Both the position numbers and the translations under genes were made by a program. From an uncultured Desulfobulbaceae bacterium (GTDB lineage Bacteria; Desulfobacterota; Desulfobulbia; Desulfobulbales; Desulfobulbaceae), in contig CALZIH010000069.1 of the NCBI GenBank assembly GCA_945787305.1, positions 1 through 10,363 of the forward strand: a DNA stretch of 10,363 nt, in the 5' to 3' direction. The notes under the pieces are model-generated. The model made no database searches, was not told where the DNA came from, and was given only the letters and a program-made list of their open reading frames with translations. Position 1 is the first letter of the stretch, and the number at the start of each line of letters is the position of its first letter. This document shows, one piece after another, positions 1-6,185 of the stretch.

Positions 1-651
1 CAGGTTGCAGAGCTAAAAACCTGGGAAACGACGACAGACGAGAAACCGAAAAGCAGCAACGGCCACTACCACCCGAGAAACCTCGTGGAGGATCTGCAAA
101 AAAGTTGTCCTAAAGATACCATATTTTTTGCCGATATGGGCAGCATCATGGCCTGGGCAACACGCTACATGCAGTTTACTATCCCCTACTGCTTTTATAT
201 GTCTTTGGGATTCGGGTCCATGGGCTATGCGGTAGCCGCCCCGGTGGGTGCAAAGCTGGCCCGACCGGAACGACCGGTGGTCGCCCTGGTGGGAGACGGC
301 AGCTTTCAAATGAACGGCTTTGAGGTCGCCACTGCGGTCAATTATAATATCCCTGTGATCTGGGTGGTCTTTAACAACGCCATGCTCGGCATGGTGTATC
401 ACGGGCGTCGTCTGTTCAGTACGCCAATTCCAGACGGACTCGACCCGCATTTTAAACGGGTCGACTTTGCCATGGTGGCCCAAGGACTGGGCGCGCGCGG
501 TATCAGAATTGAAAATCCGGGTGATATAACCGAAGGCTTCATGGCCGAGGTGCTGGCAACCGGTCGACCGACGGTGATCGATGTACTGATAGACGATGAG
601 GCGGTCCCGCCGATCCATTCAAGGATCAAGACTGTCGACAGGCTCAGCTGA
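1..651 (+). CDS. Thiamine pyrophosphate-dependent enzyme, acetolactate synthase large-subunit type (C-terminal part)
   Basis: The frame is open from the first base of the window, so this is a 5'-truncated gene; about 216 residues remain. Numbering from the first visible codon, residues 98-100 are the GDG of the thiamine-pyrophosphate/Mg2+ motif and residues 125-126 the closing NN, followed by AMLGMV, which matches the NNxxxGMV pattern of acetolactate-synthase-like enzymes. The visible part is therefore the C-terminal pyrophosphate-binding domain; the N-terminal PYR domain and the middle domain would lie upstream. Family members decarboxylate a 2-oxo acid such as pyruvate and transfer the two-carbon unit, usually in the cytoplasm. 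The end (VPPIHSRIKTVDRLS) is not one I can tie to biosynthetic IlvB, and no small subunit follows, so the exact substrate is open. A GTG at 85 could be mistaken for the start, but the coding sequence clearly extends upstream. It converges on the rubrerythrin gene. Confidence 0.88.
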   Translation, partial: QVAELKTWETTTDEKPKSSNGHYHPRNLVEDLQKSCPKDTIFFADMGSIMAWATRYMQFTIPYCFYMSLGFGSMGYAVAAPVGAKLARPERPVVALVGDGSFQMNGFEVATAVNYNIPVIWVVFNNAMLGMVYHGRRLFSTPIPDGLDPHFKRVDFAMVAQGLGARGIRIENPGDITEGFMAEVLATGRPTVIDVLIDDEAVPPIHSRIKTVDRLS

Positions 652-710
652 AAAGAAGGGATTGCCTACGACGAAATCTCCGCATGATGATTTTCAGCCG
701 ATGGCAATGT

Positions 711-746
711 GCCAGTACCGATTGACACTCGACAACCGGTACTGGC
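711..746. terminator. Inverted repeat between convergent genes, possible bidirectional terminator
   Basis: GCCAGTACCG at 711-720 is exactly complementary to CGGTACTGGC at 737-746, giving a perfect 10-bp stem with a 16-nt loop. It lies in the 111-bp gap between the stop of the thiamine-pyrophosphate enzyme (651) and the stop of the rubrerythrin gene (763), where a shared terminator is expected. Neither strand shows a clear U-run directly after the stem, so intrinsic termination is not certain. Confidence 0.45.
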
Positions 747-762
747 GAGGATGTAAAAAATA

Positions 763-1338
763 CTACCAGTTTTCACCAAGAAGTTCAAAGTGAGCCTGAG
801 GATGATCGCAGGCCGGACATTGTTCAACTGCCTCTTCATCCGTATGCAGATAACCACAGTTTCGGCAACGCCAAGTTACTTTTTCTTTTCGCTCAAAGAC
901 CCGCCCCGATTCGATATTTGCCTTCAAATCCAGATAGCGTTTTTCATGCTGCTTTTCGGCCACGGCGATTGCCTCAAAAATGATTGCGATGTCTGAATAG
1001 CCTTCTTCTCTGGCTGTCTTGGCAAAGCCGGGATACATAATTGTGTGTTCGTAATTCTCGCCACCCGCAGCCTCAGCCAGGTTCTCAGTGGTGGTTCCGA
1101 TGACCCCGGCCGGAAAAGCACCGGAGATTTCCACTTCGCCGCCCTCCAGCAGTTTGAACAGTCGCTTGGCATGTTCTTTTTCCTGGTTGGCCGTTTCCTC
1201 AAAGATATGGGAAATCTGCACGAATCCTTCCTTTTTTGCCTGGGAGGCAAAAAAGGTGTAGCGGTTGCGCGCCTGTGACTCTCCACAAAAAGCGGTTACA
1301 ATGTTCTTCTCCGTTTGGCTCCCCTTTACTGACGCCAT
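763..1338 (-). CDS. rbr: Rubrerythrin
   Basis: This is a 191-residue cytoplasmic non-haem iron protein, the usual length for classical rubrerythrin. It reduces hydrogen peroxide to water with electrons from NAD(P)H through a redox partner, a main peroxide defence in anaerobes. The N-terminal four-helix ferritin-like domain (about 1-145) carries the expected di-iron ligands: E20 (in CGESQAR), E53 and H56 (QEKEH), E94 and E97, and E128 and H131 (AEKQHEKRY). The C-terminal rubredoxin domain (about 153-191) has the Fe(Cys)4 site at C158, C161, C174 and C177 (CRNCGY, CPAC). The tail, AHFELLGENW, is close to the Desulfovibrio type. All key residues are present, so it should be active. The ATG at 1336-1338 is supported by a strong ribosome-binding site. 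It lies 351 bp downstream of katG on the same strand and probably has its own promoter. Confidence 0.97.
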   Translation of the reverse strand: MASVKGSQTEKNIVTAFCGESQARNRYTFFASQAKKEGFVQISHIFEETANQEKEHAKRLFKLLEGGEVEISGAFPAGVIGTTTENLAEAAGGENYEHTIMYPGFAKTAREEGYSDIAIIFEAIAVAEKQHEKRYLDLKANIESGRVFERKEKVTWRCRNCGYLHTDEEAVEQCPACDHPQAHFELLGENW

Positions 1339-1346
1339 GTTTCAAT

Positions 1347-1352
1347 CTCCTT
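1347..1352 (-). promoter_or_regulatory. Ribosome-binding site of the rubrerythrin gene
   Basis: AAGGAG on the minus strand lies 8 nt before the ATG at 1336-1338. It is a near-consensus Shine-Dalgarno sequence and fixes the start. A small 5-bp inverted repeat (AACTG, TTTTT, CAGTT; 1368-1382) lies just upstream in the probable leader. I do not see a convincing -35/-10 pair. Confidence 0.8.
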
Positions 1353-1429
1353 GTTTTGGTATAAATGAACTGTTTTTCAGTTTCTTCGATTTCGCATACT
1401 CGAGACGAGAAATACATGCATATTGCGAT

Positions 1430-1499
1430 CACCGCTGCATAAACCCGAAGCTTAAGCTTATCGCCACCGCTGCATTCTTCCGGCTTATGCAGCGGTGGC
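1430..1499. repeat. Nested inverted and direct repeats able to form alternative hairpins
   Basis: CACCGCTGCAT occurs three times: direct copies at 1430-1440 and 1465-1475, and an inverted copy at 1487-1497. Copy 2 and copy 3 form a perfect 13-bp stem (1463-1475 with 1487-1499) with an 11-nt loop. Copy 1 matches copy 3 over a longer stretch, 1430-1450 against the complement of 1477-1497, with 19 of 21 positions identical. Two mutually exclusive hairpins can therefore form. A 12-bp perfect palindrome, AAGCTTAAGCTT (1448-1459), sits between copies 1 and 2. The element lies in the 351-bp gap between katG and the rubrerythrin gene, so it could end the katG transcript, act in the rubrerythrin leader, or be a small dispersed repeat. 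No U-run follows the stem on either strand. Confidence 0.7.
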
Positions 1500-1689
1500 C
1501 GCGCCACGTATAACGTATAGACCACCACCATCAACACACTGGCACAACTGCAGCAAATTCCTTGGTCTCTACAGGCACATATTATTACCATTCCACCTTA
1601 GCGGCGGCGTTATCCTGCCGATGAAGCCGGTTATTGACTGACTGTTTTTTACCGTCCTCTGAAAAGCCAAAGAAGGCATTAGGCAACAA

Positions 1690-3885
1690 TCAGGCAAGGT
1701 CAAAACGGTCAAGATTCATAACCTTGTTCCACGCCGCTACAAAGTCGTTCAGGAACCTCTCCTGGGAGTCCTCACATCCATAGACTTCAGCAATAGCCCG
1801 AAGCTGGGAGTCTGATCCAAATATGAGATCGACACGGGTGCCGGTCCATTTGAGTTCGCCAGTTGCGCGATCATGCCCCTCAAAAACGTCTTCGTCGTCC
1901 GAGGTCGCCTTCCACGTCGTACCCATGTCGAGCAGGTTCACGAAAAAGTCATTGGTGAGCGTCTCTGGCTGTTTGGTGAAGACACCGTGTCGAGTCTGTC
2001 CGAAGTTGGCATTCAAGACTCTCATGCCGCCAATAAGGACCGTCATCTCAGGCGCGGTCAGCGTCAGCAATTGTGCCCTATCAATCAGCAGTTCCTCTGC
2101 CGATACGGCGTATTTGGTTTTAAGATAATTACGAAACCCATCCGCAACCGGTTTGAGTACGACAAATGACACCACATCAGTTTGCTCCTGCGTCGCATCC
2201 GTGCGCCCCGGCGTGAAGTGAACAGTCACGTTGTGGCCACCATTTCTGGCCGCCTGTTCGACTCCTGCACAACCACCTAGAACAATCAAATCGGCGAGTG
2301 AAACCTCCTTCCCGCCTGACTGGGCGCTGTTAAATTCCTGTTGAATGCCCTCAAAGGTCTGCAGCACAGTCGCTAGTTGGGCCGGTTCGTTGACCTCCCA
2401 ATCCTTCTGCGGCGCGAGACGAATGCGTGCCCCGTTCGCACCACCGCGTTTGTCGGAGCCACGGAATGTGGATGCCGATGCCCAGGCCGTCGAGACCAAC
2501 TGGGAGACAGACAGGTTTGATGCAAGGATTTTGCCCTTGAGGCCGGCAATATCCTGGGCGTCGATCAGCTCATGATCGACTGCGGGCACCGGGTCTTGCC
2601 AGATCAGTTCCTCCACGGGAACCTCAGGGCCGAGATAGCGCGAGCGTGGGCCCATATCACGATGGGTCAGCTTAAACCACGCCCGGGCAAACGCATCCGC
2701 GAAGTCTTCCGGGTTCTCGTGAAACCGTTTCGCAATCTTTGCATAGGTCGGATCCATCCGCAGAGAGAGGTCTGCGGTGGTCATGATGGTGGTAACCTTT
2801 TTTGACGGATCGTGAGCGGCAGGTGCGAGATCCTTTTCATCCGGATTGACCGGAACCCACTGGTAGGCACCGGCGGGGCTTTTCACCAAATTCCAGTCAT
2901 AGCCGAACAGCATGTCGAAATAGCCCATATCCCACTGGGTCGGTTTCGGCGTCCACGCACCCTCGATGCCGCTACTGATCGTATCGTCGCCTTTTCCGCT
3001 TTCATAGCTACTCTTCCAGCCAAGGCCCTGCTCTTCGATGGAAGCACCTTCGGGTTCAGGGCCGACCAACGCTGCATCGCCCGCGCCATGGCATTTGCCG
3101 AAGGTGTGGCCGCCGGCGACCAGGGCGACGGTCTCTTCGTCGTTCATGGCCATGCGAGCGAAGGTCTCGCGAACGTCATGACCGGAGGCGACAGCATTCG
3201 GTTCGCCGTTCGGCCCTTCCGGGTTCACATAGATCAAGCCCATCTGCACCGCGGCAAGAGGGTTTTCAAGATTCCTATCCCCGGAGTAGCGGTTGTCGCC
3301 AAGCCATGTGTCTTCGCTGCCCCAGTAGATATCGTCTTCCGGTTCCCAGACATCTTCGCGCCCGCCACCAAAGCCGAAGGTCTTGAACCCCATCGACTCT
3401 AGGGCGCAGTTGCCTGCGAGGATCATAAGGTCTGCCCAGGAAATCTTCTTACCGTATTTCTTTTTAATCGGCCAGAGCAGTCGGCGTGCCTTGTCGAGGT
3501 TCACGTTATCCGGCCAACTATTGAGTGGCGCCAAGCGCTGATTGCCGGAGCCAGCTCCACCGCGACCATCGCCCATACGGTATGTACCGGCGCTGTGCCA
3601 TGCCATCCGAATGAAAAGCCCCCCATAGTGACCGTAATCGGCCGGCCACCATTCCTGCGAATCGGTCATCAGCGCATAGAGTTCCTTCTTCAGTGCCCCC
3701 AGGTCGAGTTTCTGGAATTCCTCAGCATAGTTGAACTCCTCACCCATCGGATTACTCTTGGAAGAGTGCAGATGAAGAATCTTGAGGTTCAACTGATTCG
3801 GCCACCAGTCGCGGTTTGATGTACCATCACCGGAAGTGGGGCTGTTCGTTCTGCCCGTTACAGGACACTTACGTTCTTCACTCAT
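1690..3885 (-). CDS. katG: Bifunctional catalase-peroxidase KatG
   Basis: This 731-residue haem enzyme dismutates hydrogen peroxide (catalase activity) and oxidises organic donors (peroxidase activity). The full two-domain length is present. The N-terminal catalytic domain (about 45-425) has the distal triad R93, W96 and H97 in FIRMAWHSAGTYR, the proximal haem ligand H260 in VALVAGGHTFGKCHG, the proximal W311 and D372, and the mobile arginine R408 in HRDMGP. The Met-Tyr-Trp adduct needed for catalase activity is predicted from W96, Y219 (MGLIYVNPEG) and M245 (FARMAMNDEE). The C-terminal domain (about 430-731) is the degenerate haem-free copy. No signal peptide is seen, so it should be cytoplasmic. 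The start has a strong ribosome-binding site. The gene lies 154 bp downstream of a Fur/PerR-family regulator, with a PerR-like palindrome between them, so peroxide-responsive repression is likely. Spot counts suggest higher GC (about 55-70% in sampled lines) than neighbouring genes. Confidence 0.98.
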   Translation of the reverse strand: MSEERKCPVTGRTNSPTSGDGTSNRDWWPNQLNLKILHLHSSKSNPMGEEFNYAEEFQKLDLGALKKELYALMTDSQEWWPADYGHYGGLFIRMAWHSAGTYRMGDGRGGAGSGNQRLAPLNSWPDNVNLDKARRLLWPIKKKYGKKISWADLMILAGNCALESMGFKTFGFGGGREDVWEPEDDIYWGSEDTWLGDNRYSGDRNLENPLAAVQMGLIYVNPEGPNGEPNAVASGHDVRETFARMAMNDEETVALVAGGHTFGKCHGAGDAALVGPEPEGASIEEQGLGWKSSYESGKGDDTISSGIEGAWTPKPTQWDMGYFDMLFGYDWNLVKSPAGAYQWVPVNPDEKDLAPAAHDPSKKVTTIMTTADLSLRMDPTYAKIAKRFHENPEDFADAFARAWFKLTHRDMGPRSRYLGPEVPVEELIWQDPVPAVDHELIDAQDIAGLKGKILASNLSVSQLVSTAWASASTFRGSDKRGGANGARIRLAPQKDWEVNEPAQLATVLQTFEGIQQEFNSAQSGGKEVSLADLIVLGGCAGVEQAARNGGHNVTVHFTPGRTDATQEQTDVVSFVVLKPVADGFRNYLKTKYAVSAEELLIDRAQLLTLTAPEMTVLIGGMRVLNANFGQTRHGVFTKQPETLTNDFFVNLLDMGTTWKATSDDEDVFEGHDRATGELKWTGTRVDLIFGSDSQLRAIAEVYGCEDSQERFLNDFVAAWNKVMNLDRFDLA

Positions 3886-3894
3886 ACCCGTTTT

Positions 3895-3900
3895 CCTCCT
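3895..3900 (-). promoter_or_regulatory. Ribosome-binding site of katG
   Basis: AGGAGG on the minus strand, within a purine-rich stretch (GAAAGGAAAGGAGG), lies 9 nt before the ATG at 3883-3885. This is a consensus Shine-Dalgarno sequence and suggests strong translation. It supports the chosen katG start. Confidence 0.85.
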
Positions 3901-4000
3901 TTCCTTTCACATTTAGATTTATATTCCTGCCAAGATGATTCCGGCTCGTATGGCTCATTCCCGGCAAGGAACAACAACTACATAAAATTAATTCATATAT

Positions 4001-4013
4001 AAGAATTATTCTT
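4001..4013. promoter_or_regulatory. PerR/Fur-box-like operator upstream of katG
   Basis: AAGAATTATTCTT is a perfect 6-1-6 palindrome centred on 4007. It lies 115 bp upstream of the katG start, in an AT-rich stretch after the regulator's stop. The 7-1-7 PerR box known from Bacillus subtilis (TTATAAT-N-ATTATAA) has the same architecture and a similar AAT-N-ATT core. On the minus strand it is followed at once by TATATATGAAT, a possible -10 region, so a bound repressor could block katG transcription. Binding by the adjacent regulator is inferred from position and symmetry only. Confidence 0.6.
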
Positions 4014-4039
4014 TTTTGGTGCTAAATTTTTTTGACGCT

Positions 4040-4492
4040 TCACCGCACCTCGGACTCTTCCTTCGCCAAACAATCGGTACAGATCCCCTTAAGGGTAACA
4101 TTTTTGCTGCTTATCCTGCCAAGTTGATTTACCGTTTCAGGAACGCTGATATCATCAAACCCTTGCCACTGAAAATCTATTATTTTTTTACACTTATCAC
4201 AAATAAGATGATGATGGTTTACCACCTGTGCTTCATATCTGGTTTGACTTTGCACGGTCTGAACGCGCGTCACCAAACCAAGATCCTCGAAAGTGGCCAG
4301 TGTTCGGTACACCGTATCGAGAGAGAGGCTTGGTATTCCTTTAACCAACTCCTTATACAAGGTTTCCGCAGATGGATGGGCAGTCGACTCCAACAGAGCA
4401 CGATATATTTCCAACCGCTGATGGGTTATTTTTAAACCATTCGCCCTGCAGGTTTCTTCAAAAATAGCAATTTGCTCTTTGTATTCATTCAT
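4040..4492 (-). CDS. perR: Fur-family transcriptional regulator, PerR-like
   Basis: This 150-residue metal-dependent repressor has the Fur-family length. The N-terminal winged helix (about 1-85) has the recognition segment SLDTVYRTLATFEDLGLV (56-73). The dimerisation domain has two CxxC pairs for structural zinc, C98/C101 and C138/C141. The regulatory metal site aligns with B. subtilis PerR without gaps: H39 (for H37), E87 (D85), H93 (H91), H95 (H93) and D106 (D104). Position and ligands fit a peroxide sensor that uses Fe2+-catalysed histidine oxidation, but Glu at the position of Asp85 is a Fur-like feature. The gene directly precedes katG on the same strand, supporting a PerR role; an iron-responsive Fur role remains possible. 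The ATG at 4490-4492 has no clear Shine-Dalgarno sequence (the upstream stretch is CCTGCCCTTGTGATTT), so expression may be low. Confidence 0.9.
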   Translation of the reverse strand: MNEYKEQIAIFEETCRANGLKITHQRLEIYRALLESTAHPSAETLYKELVKGIPSLSLDTVYRTLATFEDLGLVTRVQTVQSQTRYEAQVVNHHHLICDKCKKIIDFQWQGFDDISVPETVNQLGRISSKNVTLKGICTDCLAKEESEVR

Positions 4493-4525
4493 AAATCACA
4501 AGGGCAGGATTAATTATTAGTTTTA

Positions 4526-4553
4526 CTTTTACCAACATTTCAGTGCCTGTCAA
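4526..4553 (-). promoter_or_regulatory. Candidate promoter of the Fur/PerR-family regulator
   Basis: On the minus strand TTGACA (4548-4553) matches the -35 consensus exactly. After a 16-nt spacer comes TAAAAG (4526-4531), a weak -10 match. The sequence upstream is A/T-rich, like an UP element. A short palindrome, TAATTATTA (4511-4519), lies between this promoter and the ATG and shares the AATTATT core of the operator upstream of katG, so autoregulation is possible. Confidence 0.45.
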
Positions 4554-5066
4554 TAAAAAATAAGATTTAATAACTATTTTTATTAGATATACATAATTGA
4601 TAACCTGATAATGGTTCACTGCCATGCTTGCATTTAAGTCAAAATGCCCGGCAGAGCGACAAGGTCAACATACGCAACTCATCGACAGCATATATTACAA
4701 TTACAATTAGTTAACGTGACCAGCACACAGACTGTTACATTATGCGCACATTCAGTACAGGGTAACGTATCATCTATGAACAGACGTTTAAAAAAATCAT
4801 CCCCCAAGCCGGATTGAAAGTGAACGACAGCATTCCACCATGTTTATCGTGAATGAGAGTCCGGGGTTCGGGCTATGGCTCCCCCCTGACCGACCTCTTT
4901 TGTAATAAAACTGGACTACAGCATCTGCTTTTGATGATCTTGCAAACGCCCCTTGACGTATCAGCGTGTTGATCCCATGGCTTTTTTTCCCTTTATTTTA
5001 CCCCCCGCCATACAATAGAATACATATAAACCCCTTTTCTCTTTCACCATAACAAGGCTAGGCACC
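4554..5066. other. Divergent intergenic region with possible decayed coding sequence
   Basis: About 510 bp separate the regulator's promoter from the binding-protein gene. The part near the regulator is very A/T-rich and includes GATAACCTGATAATGG (about 4601-4616), vaguely like Fur-box hexamers. A plus-strand frame is open from 4766 to 4972 except for one TGA at 4850-4852; its second half starts with ATG at 4853 and encodes 39 codons. I recognise no family in it. Near the right end a TTGATC (4969-4974), a 17-nt spacer and TTTATT form a weak possible promoter for the downstream gene. No RNA gene or clear terminator is seen. Confidence 0.4.
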
Positions 5067-6185
5067 ATGTTCCCTGCAGTTGTTCGGCCACTACTCCCTT
5101 TGCTCTTGAGCTTTCTGGTACTGCTACCAGGATGCAGGCAACGGGAACCCATCGTTATCGGCTTTATCGGCCCTCTGACCGGACATCACTCAGACATAGG
5201 GGTTTACGGACGTAACGGAGTGGTATTTGCAGCAGAAGAAATAAATAAAATCGGTGGGATACATGGACGGCCAATCCAGCTGATCATACAAGACGACAAA
5301 CAGGACGCTGCTCTCACTCGAGCAATTCACAAAAAAATGATCGATCAAGGGGTTGCTGCCATTATCGGCCCCATGACCAGCAGCATGGCCATGGCCGTAG
5401 TTTCCCAGAGCAATAGTGCCGGCATCGTTACCATAAGCCCTACCGCCGCCACCAATAAACTTACCGGCCTTGATGATTACTTCTTCCGAACCATGTCCCC
5501 CAGTCGCAACGCGATCCTCCGGCTGGCGGAATATTCCCATGATACATTGTCATTGCGAAGAATCTCCGTAGTCTGGGATTCAGCAAACGAGGCATTCAGC
5601 AAGGAATGGCTCGATATTTTTCAGGAATACTTTTCAGATGAGGACGACCATATCATCTCCGTTTCTTTTAACCCCAATGCACATCCTTCTTTTTCTTCTC
5701 TTGCGACAACAATTATTGACCAAAAGCCTGATGGAGTCCTCCTGGTCGCCTCTTCCCTGGACGCGGCACAAATCTGCCAACAACTGCGAAAGCAGGGCAG
5801 TCAGGCTAAATTCATCTCAACCATGTGGGCGATGACTGAAGATTTCCTCCAACATGCGGGGAGCGCAGCCGACGGAACAACCTTTTCCCACTGGTTCAAT
5901 AAGGATTATGGGGGCGAAAACTTCCGAATCTTTCAAATATCCTTCCAAGATCGCTTCCATGTACCGCCAAATTTTGCCAGTCACTTTGCCTATGAAAGCG
6001 CACAAGTTATTTTCACGGCCTTACAACAAAATGAAAAACCAAAACAACTGAAAGAAACCATCGAAACCTTGGGCGAATTTCAAGGAACCCAAGGAAAAAT
6101 TCACTTTGACCAATATGGTGATCCGAACCGAAAGGTTTATCTGCTCACCGTTGTAGATGGAGCCTTATCTCCGGTTAAGGAATAA
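5067..6185 (+). CDS. Periplasmic-binding lipoprotein, branched-chain amino-acid-binding protein type (type 1 fold)
   Basis: This 372-residue protein begins with a hydrophobic signal peptide ending in a lipobox, LLPGC, with C23 as the predicted lipidated residue. Residues from about 28 on match the type 1 periplasmic binding fold of the LivJ/LivK class: IVIGFIGPLTG, AAEEINKIGGIHGRPIQLIIQDDKQD, AIIGPMTSSMAMAV, and SPTAATNKLTGLDDYFFRTMSPS. The ligand is unknown. It would be membrane-anchored in the periplasm; R24 after the cysteine is not the Asp inner-membrane retention signal known in E. coli. An in-frame TAA lies just upstream, so ATG 5067 is the first possible ATG start; its ribosome-binding site is weak (AAGG/TAGG). 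Its stop codon directly abuts the start of a hybrid histidine kinase, and no permease or ATPase gene is nearby. That arrangement suggests a sensory role for the kinase rather than transport, though transport with distant components cannot be excluded. Confidence 0.92.
   Translation: MFPAVVRPLLPLLLSFLVLLPGCRQREPIVIGFIGPLTGHHSDIGVYGRNGVVFAAEEINKIGGIHGRPIQLIIQDDKQDAALTRAIHKKMIDQGVAAIIGPMTSSMAMAVVSQSNSAGIVTISPTAATNKLTGLDDYFFRTMSPSRNAILRLAEYSHDTLSLRRISVVWDSANEAFSKEWLDIFQEYFSDEDDHIISVSFNPNAHPSFSSLATTIIDQKPDGVLLVASSLDAAQICQQLRKQGSQAKFISTMWAMTEDFLQHAGSAADGTTFSHWFNKDYGGENFRIFQISFQDRFHVPPNFASHFAYESAQVIFTALQQNEKPKQLKETIETLGEFQGTQGKIHFDQYGDPNRKVYLLTVVDGALSPVKE

Larger units (their letters stand above)
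1339..1689. other. Intergenic region between katG and the rubrerythrin gene
   Basis: This 351-bp gap contains the rubrerythrin ribosome-binding site, the nested repeat at 1430-1499, and a tandem 7-bp repeat ACGTATA-ACGTATA just after it (about 1507-1520). I see no convincing gene. A 130-codon open frame on the minus strand that crosses the gap runs out of frame into the rubrerythrin gene and shows no family features. Confidence 0.6.

Noticed and set aside
13..618. 201-codon open frame on the minus strand opposite the thiamine-pyrophosphate enzyme
   Set aside because: The plus strand carries clear GDG...NN family motifs; the minus-strand product has low-complexity His/Arg-rich composition and no family features.
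85..651. GTG at 85 as the start of a 188-residue protein
   Set aside because: The frame is open to the first base of the window, and 188 residues would be far too short for this enzyme family; it is an internal valine codon of a truncated gene.
1430..1520. Integron attC site or CRISPR repeats around the CACCGCTGCAT copies
   Set aside because: No GTTRRRY/RYYYAAC core sites are found, the copies are not regularly spaced with unique spacers, and one copy is inverted.
1199..1591. 130-codon open frame on the minus strand crossing the katG/rubrerythrin gap
   Set aside because: It ends out of frame inside the rubrerythrin gene and translates through the repeat region; no family features or ribosome-binding site seen.
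2812..3402. 196-codon open frame on the plus strand inside katG
   Set aside because: It lies opposite an intact katG with all catalytic residues, has no recognisable family features, and such long antisense frames are common in GC-rich genes.
4601..4616. Fur-box-like GATAACCTGATAATGG upstream of the regulator
   Set aside because: Only two of three Fur hexamers are approximated and the stretch is not palindromic; it also lies upstream of the better promoter candidate, so I note it only in the region entry.
4858..4890. tRNA T-arm-like stretch (CCGGGGTTCGGGCTATGG) in the divergent intergenic region
   Set aside because: No matching acceptor, D or anticodon arm can be built around it, and no CCA end follows.
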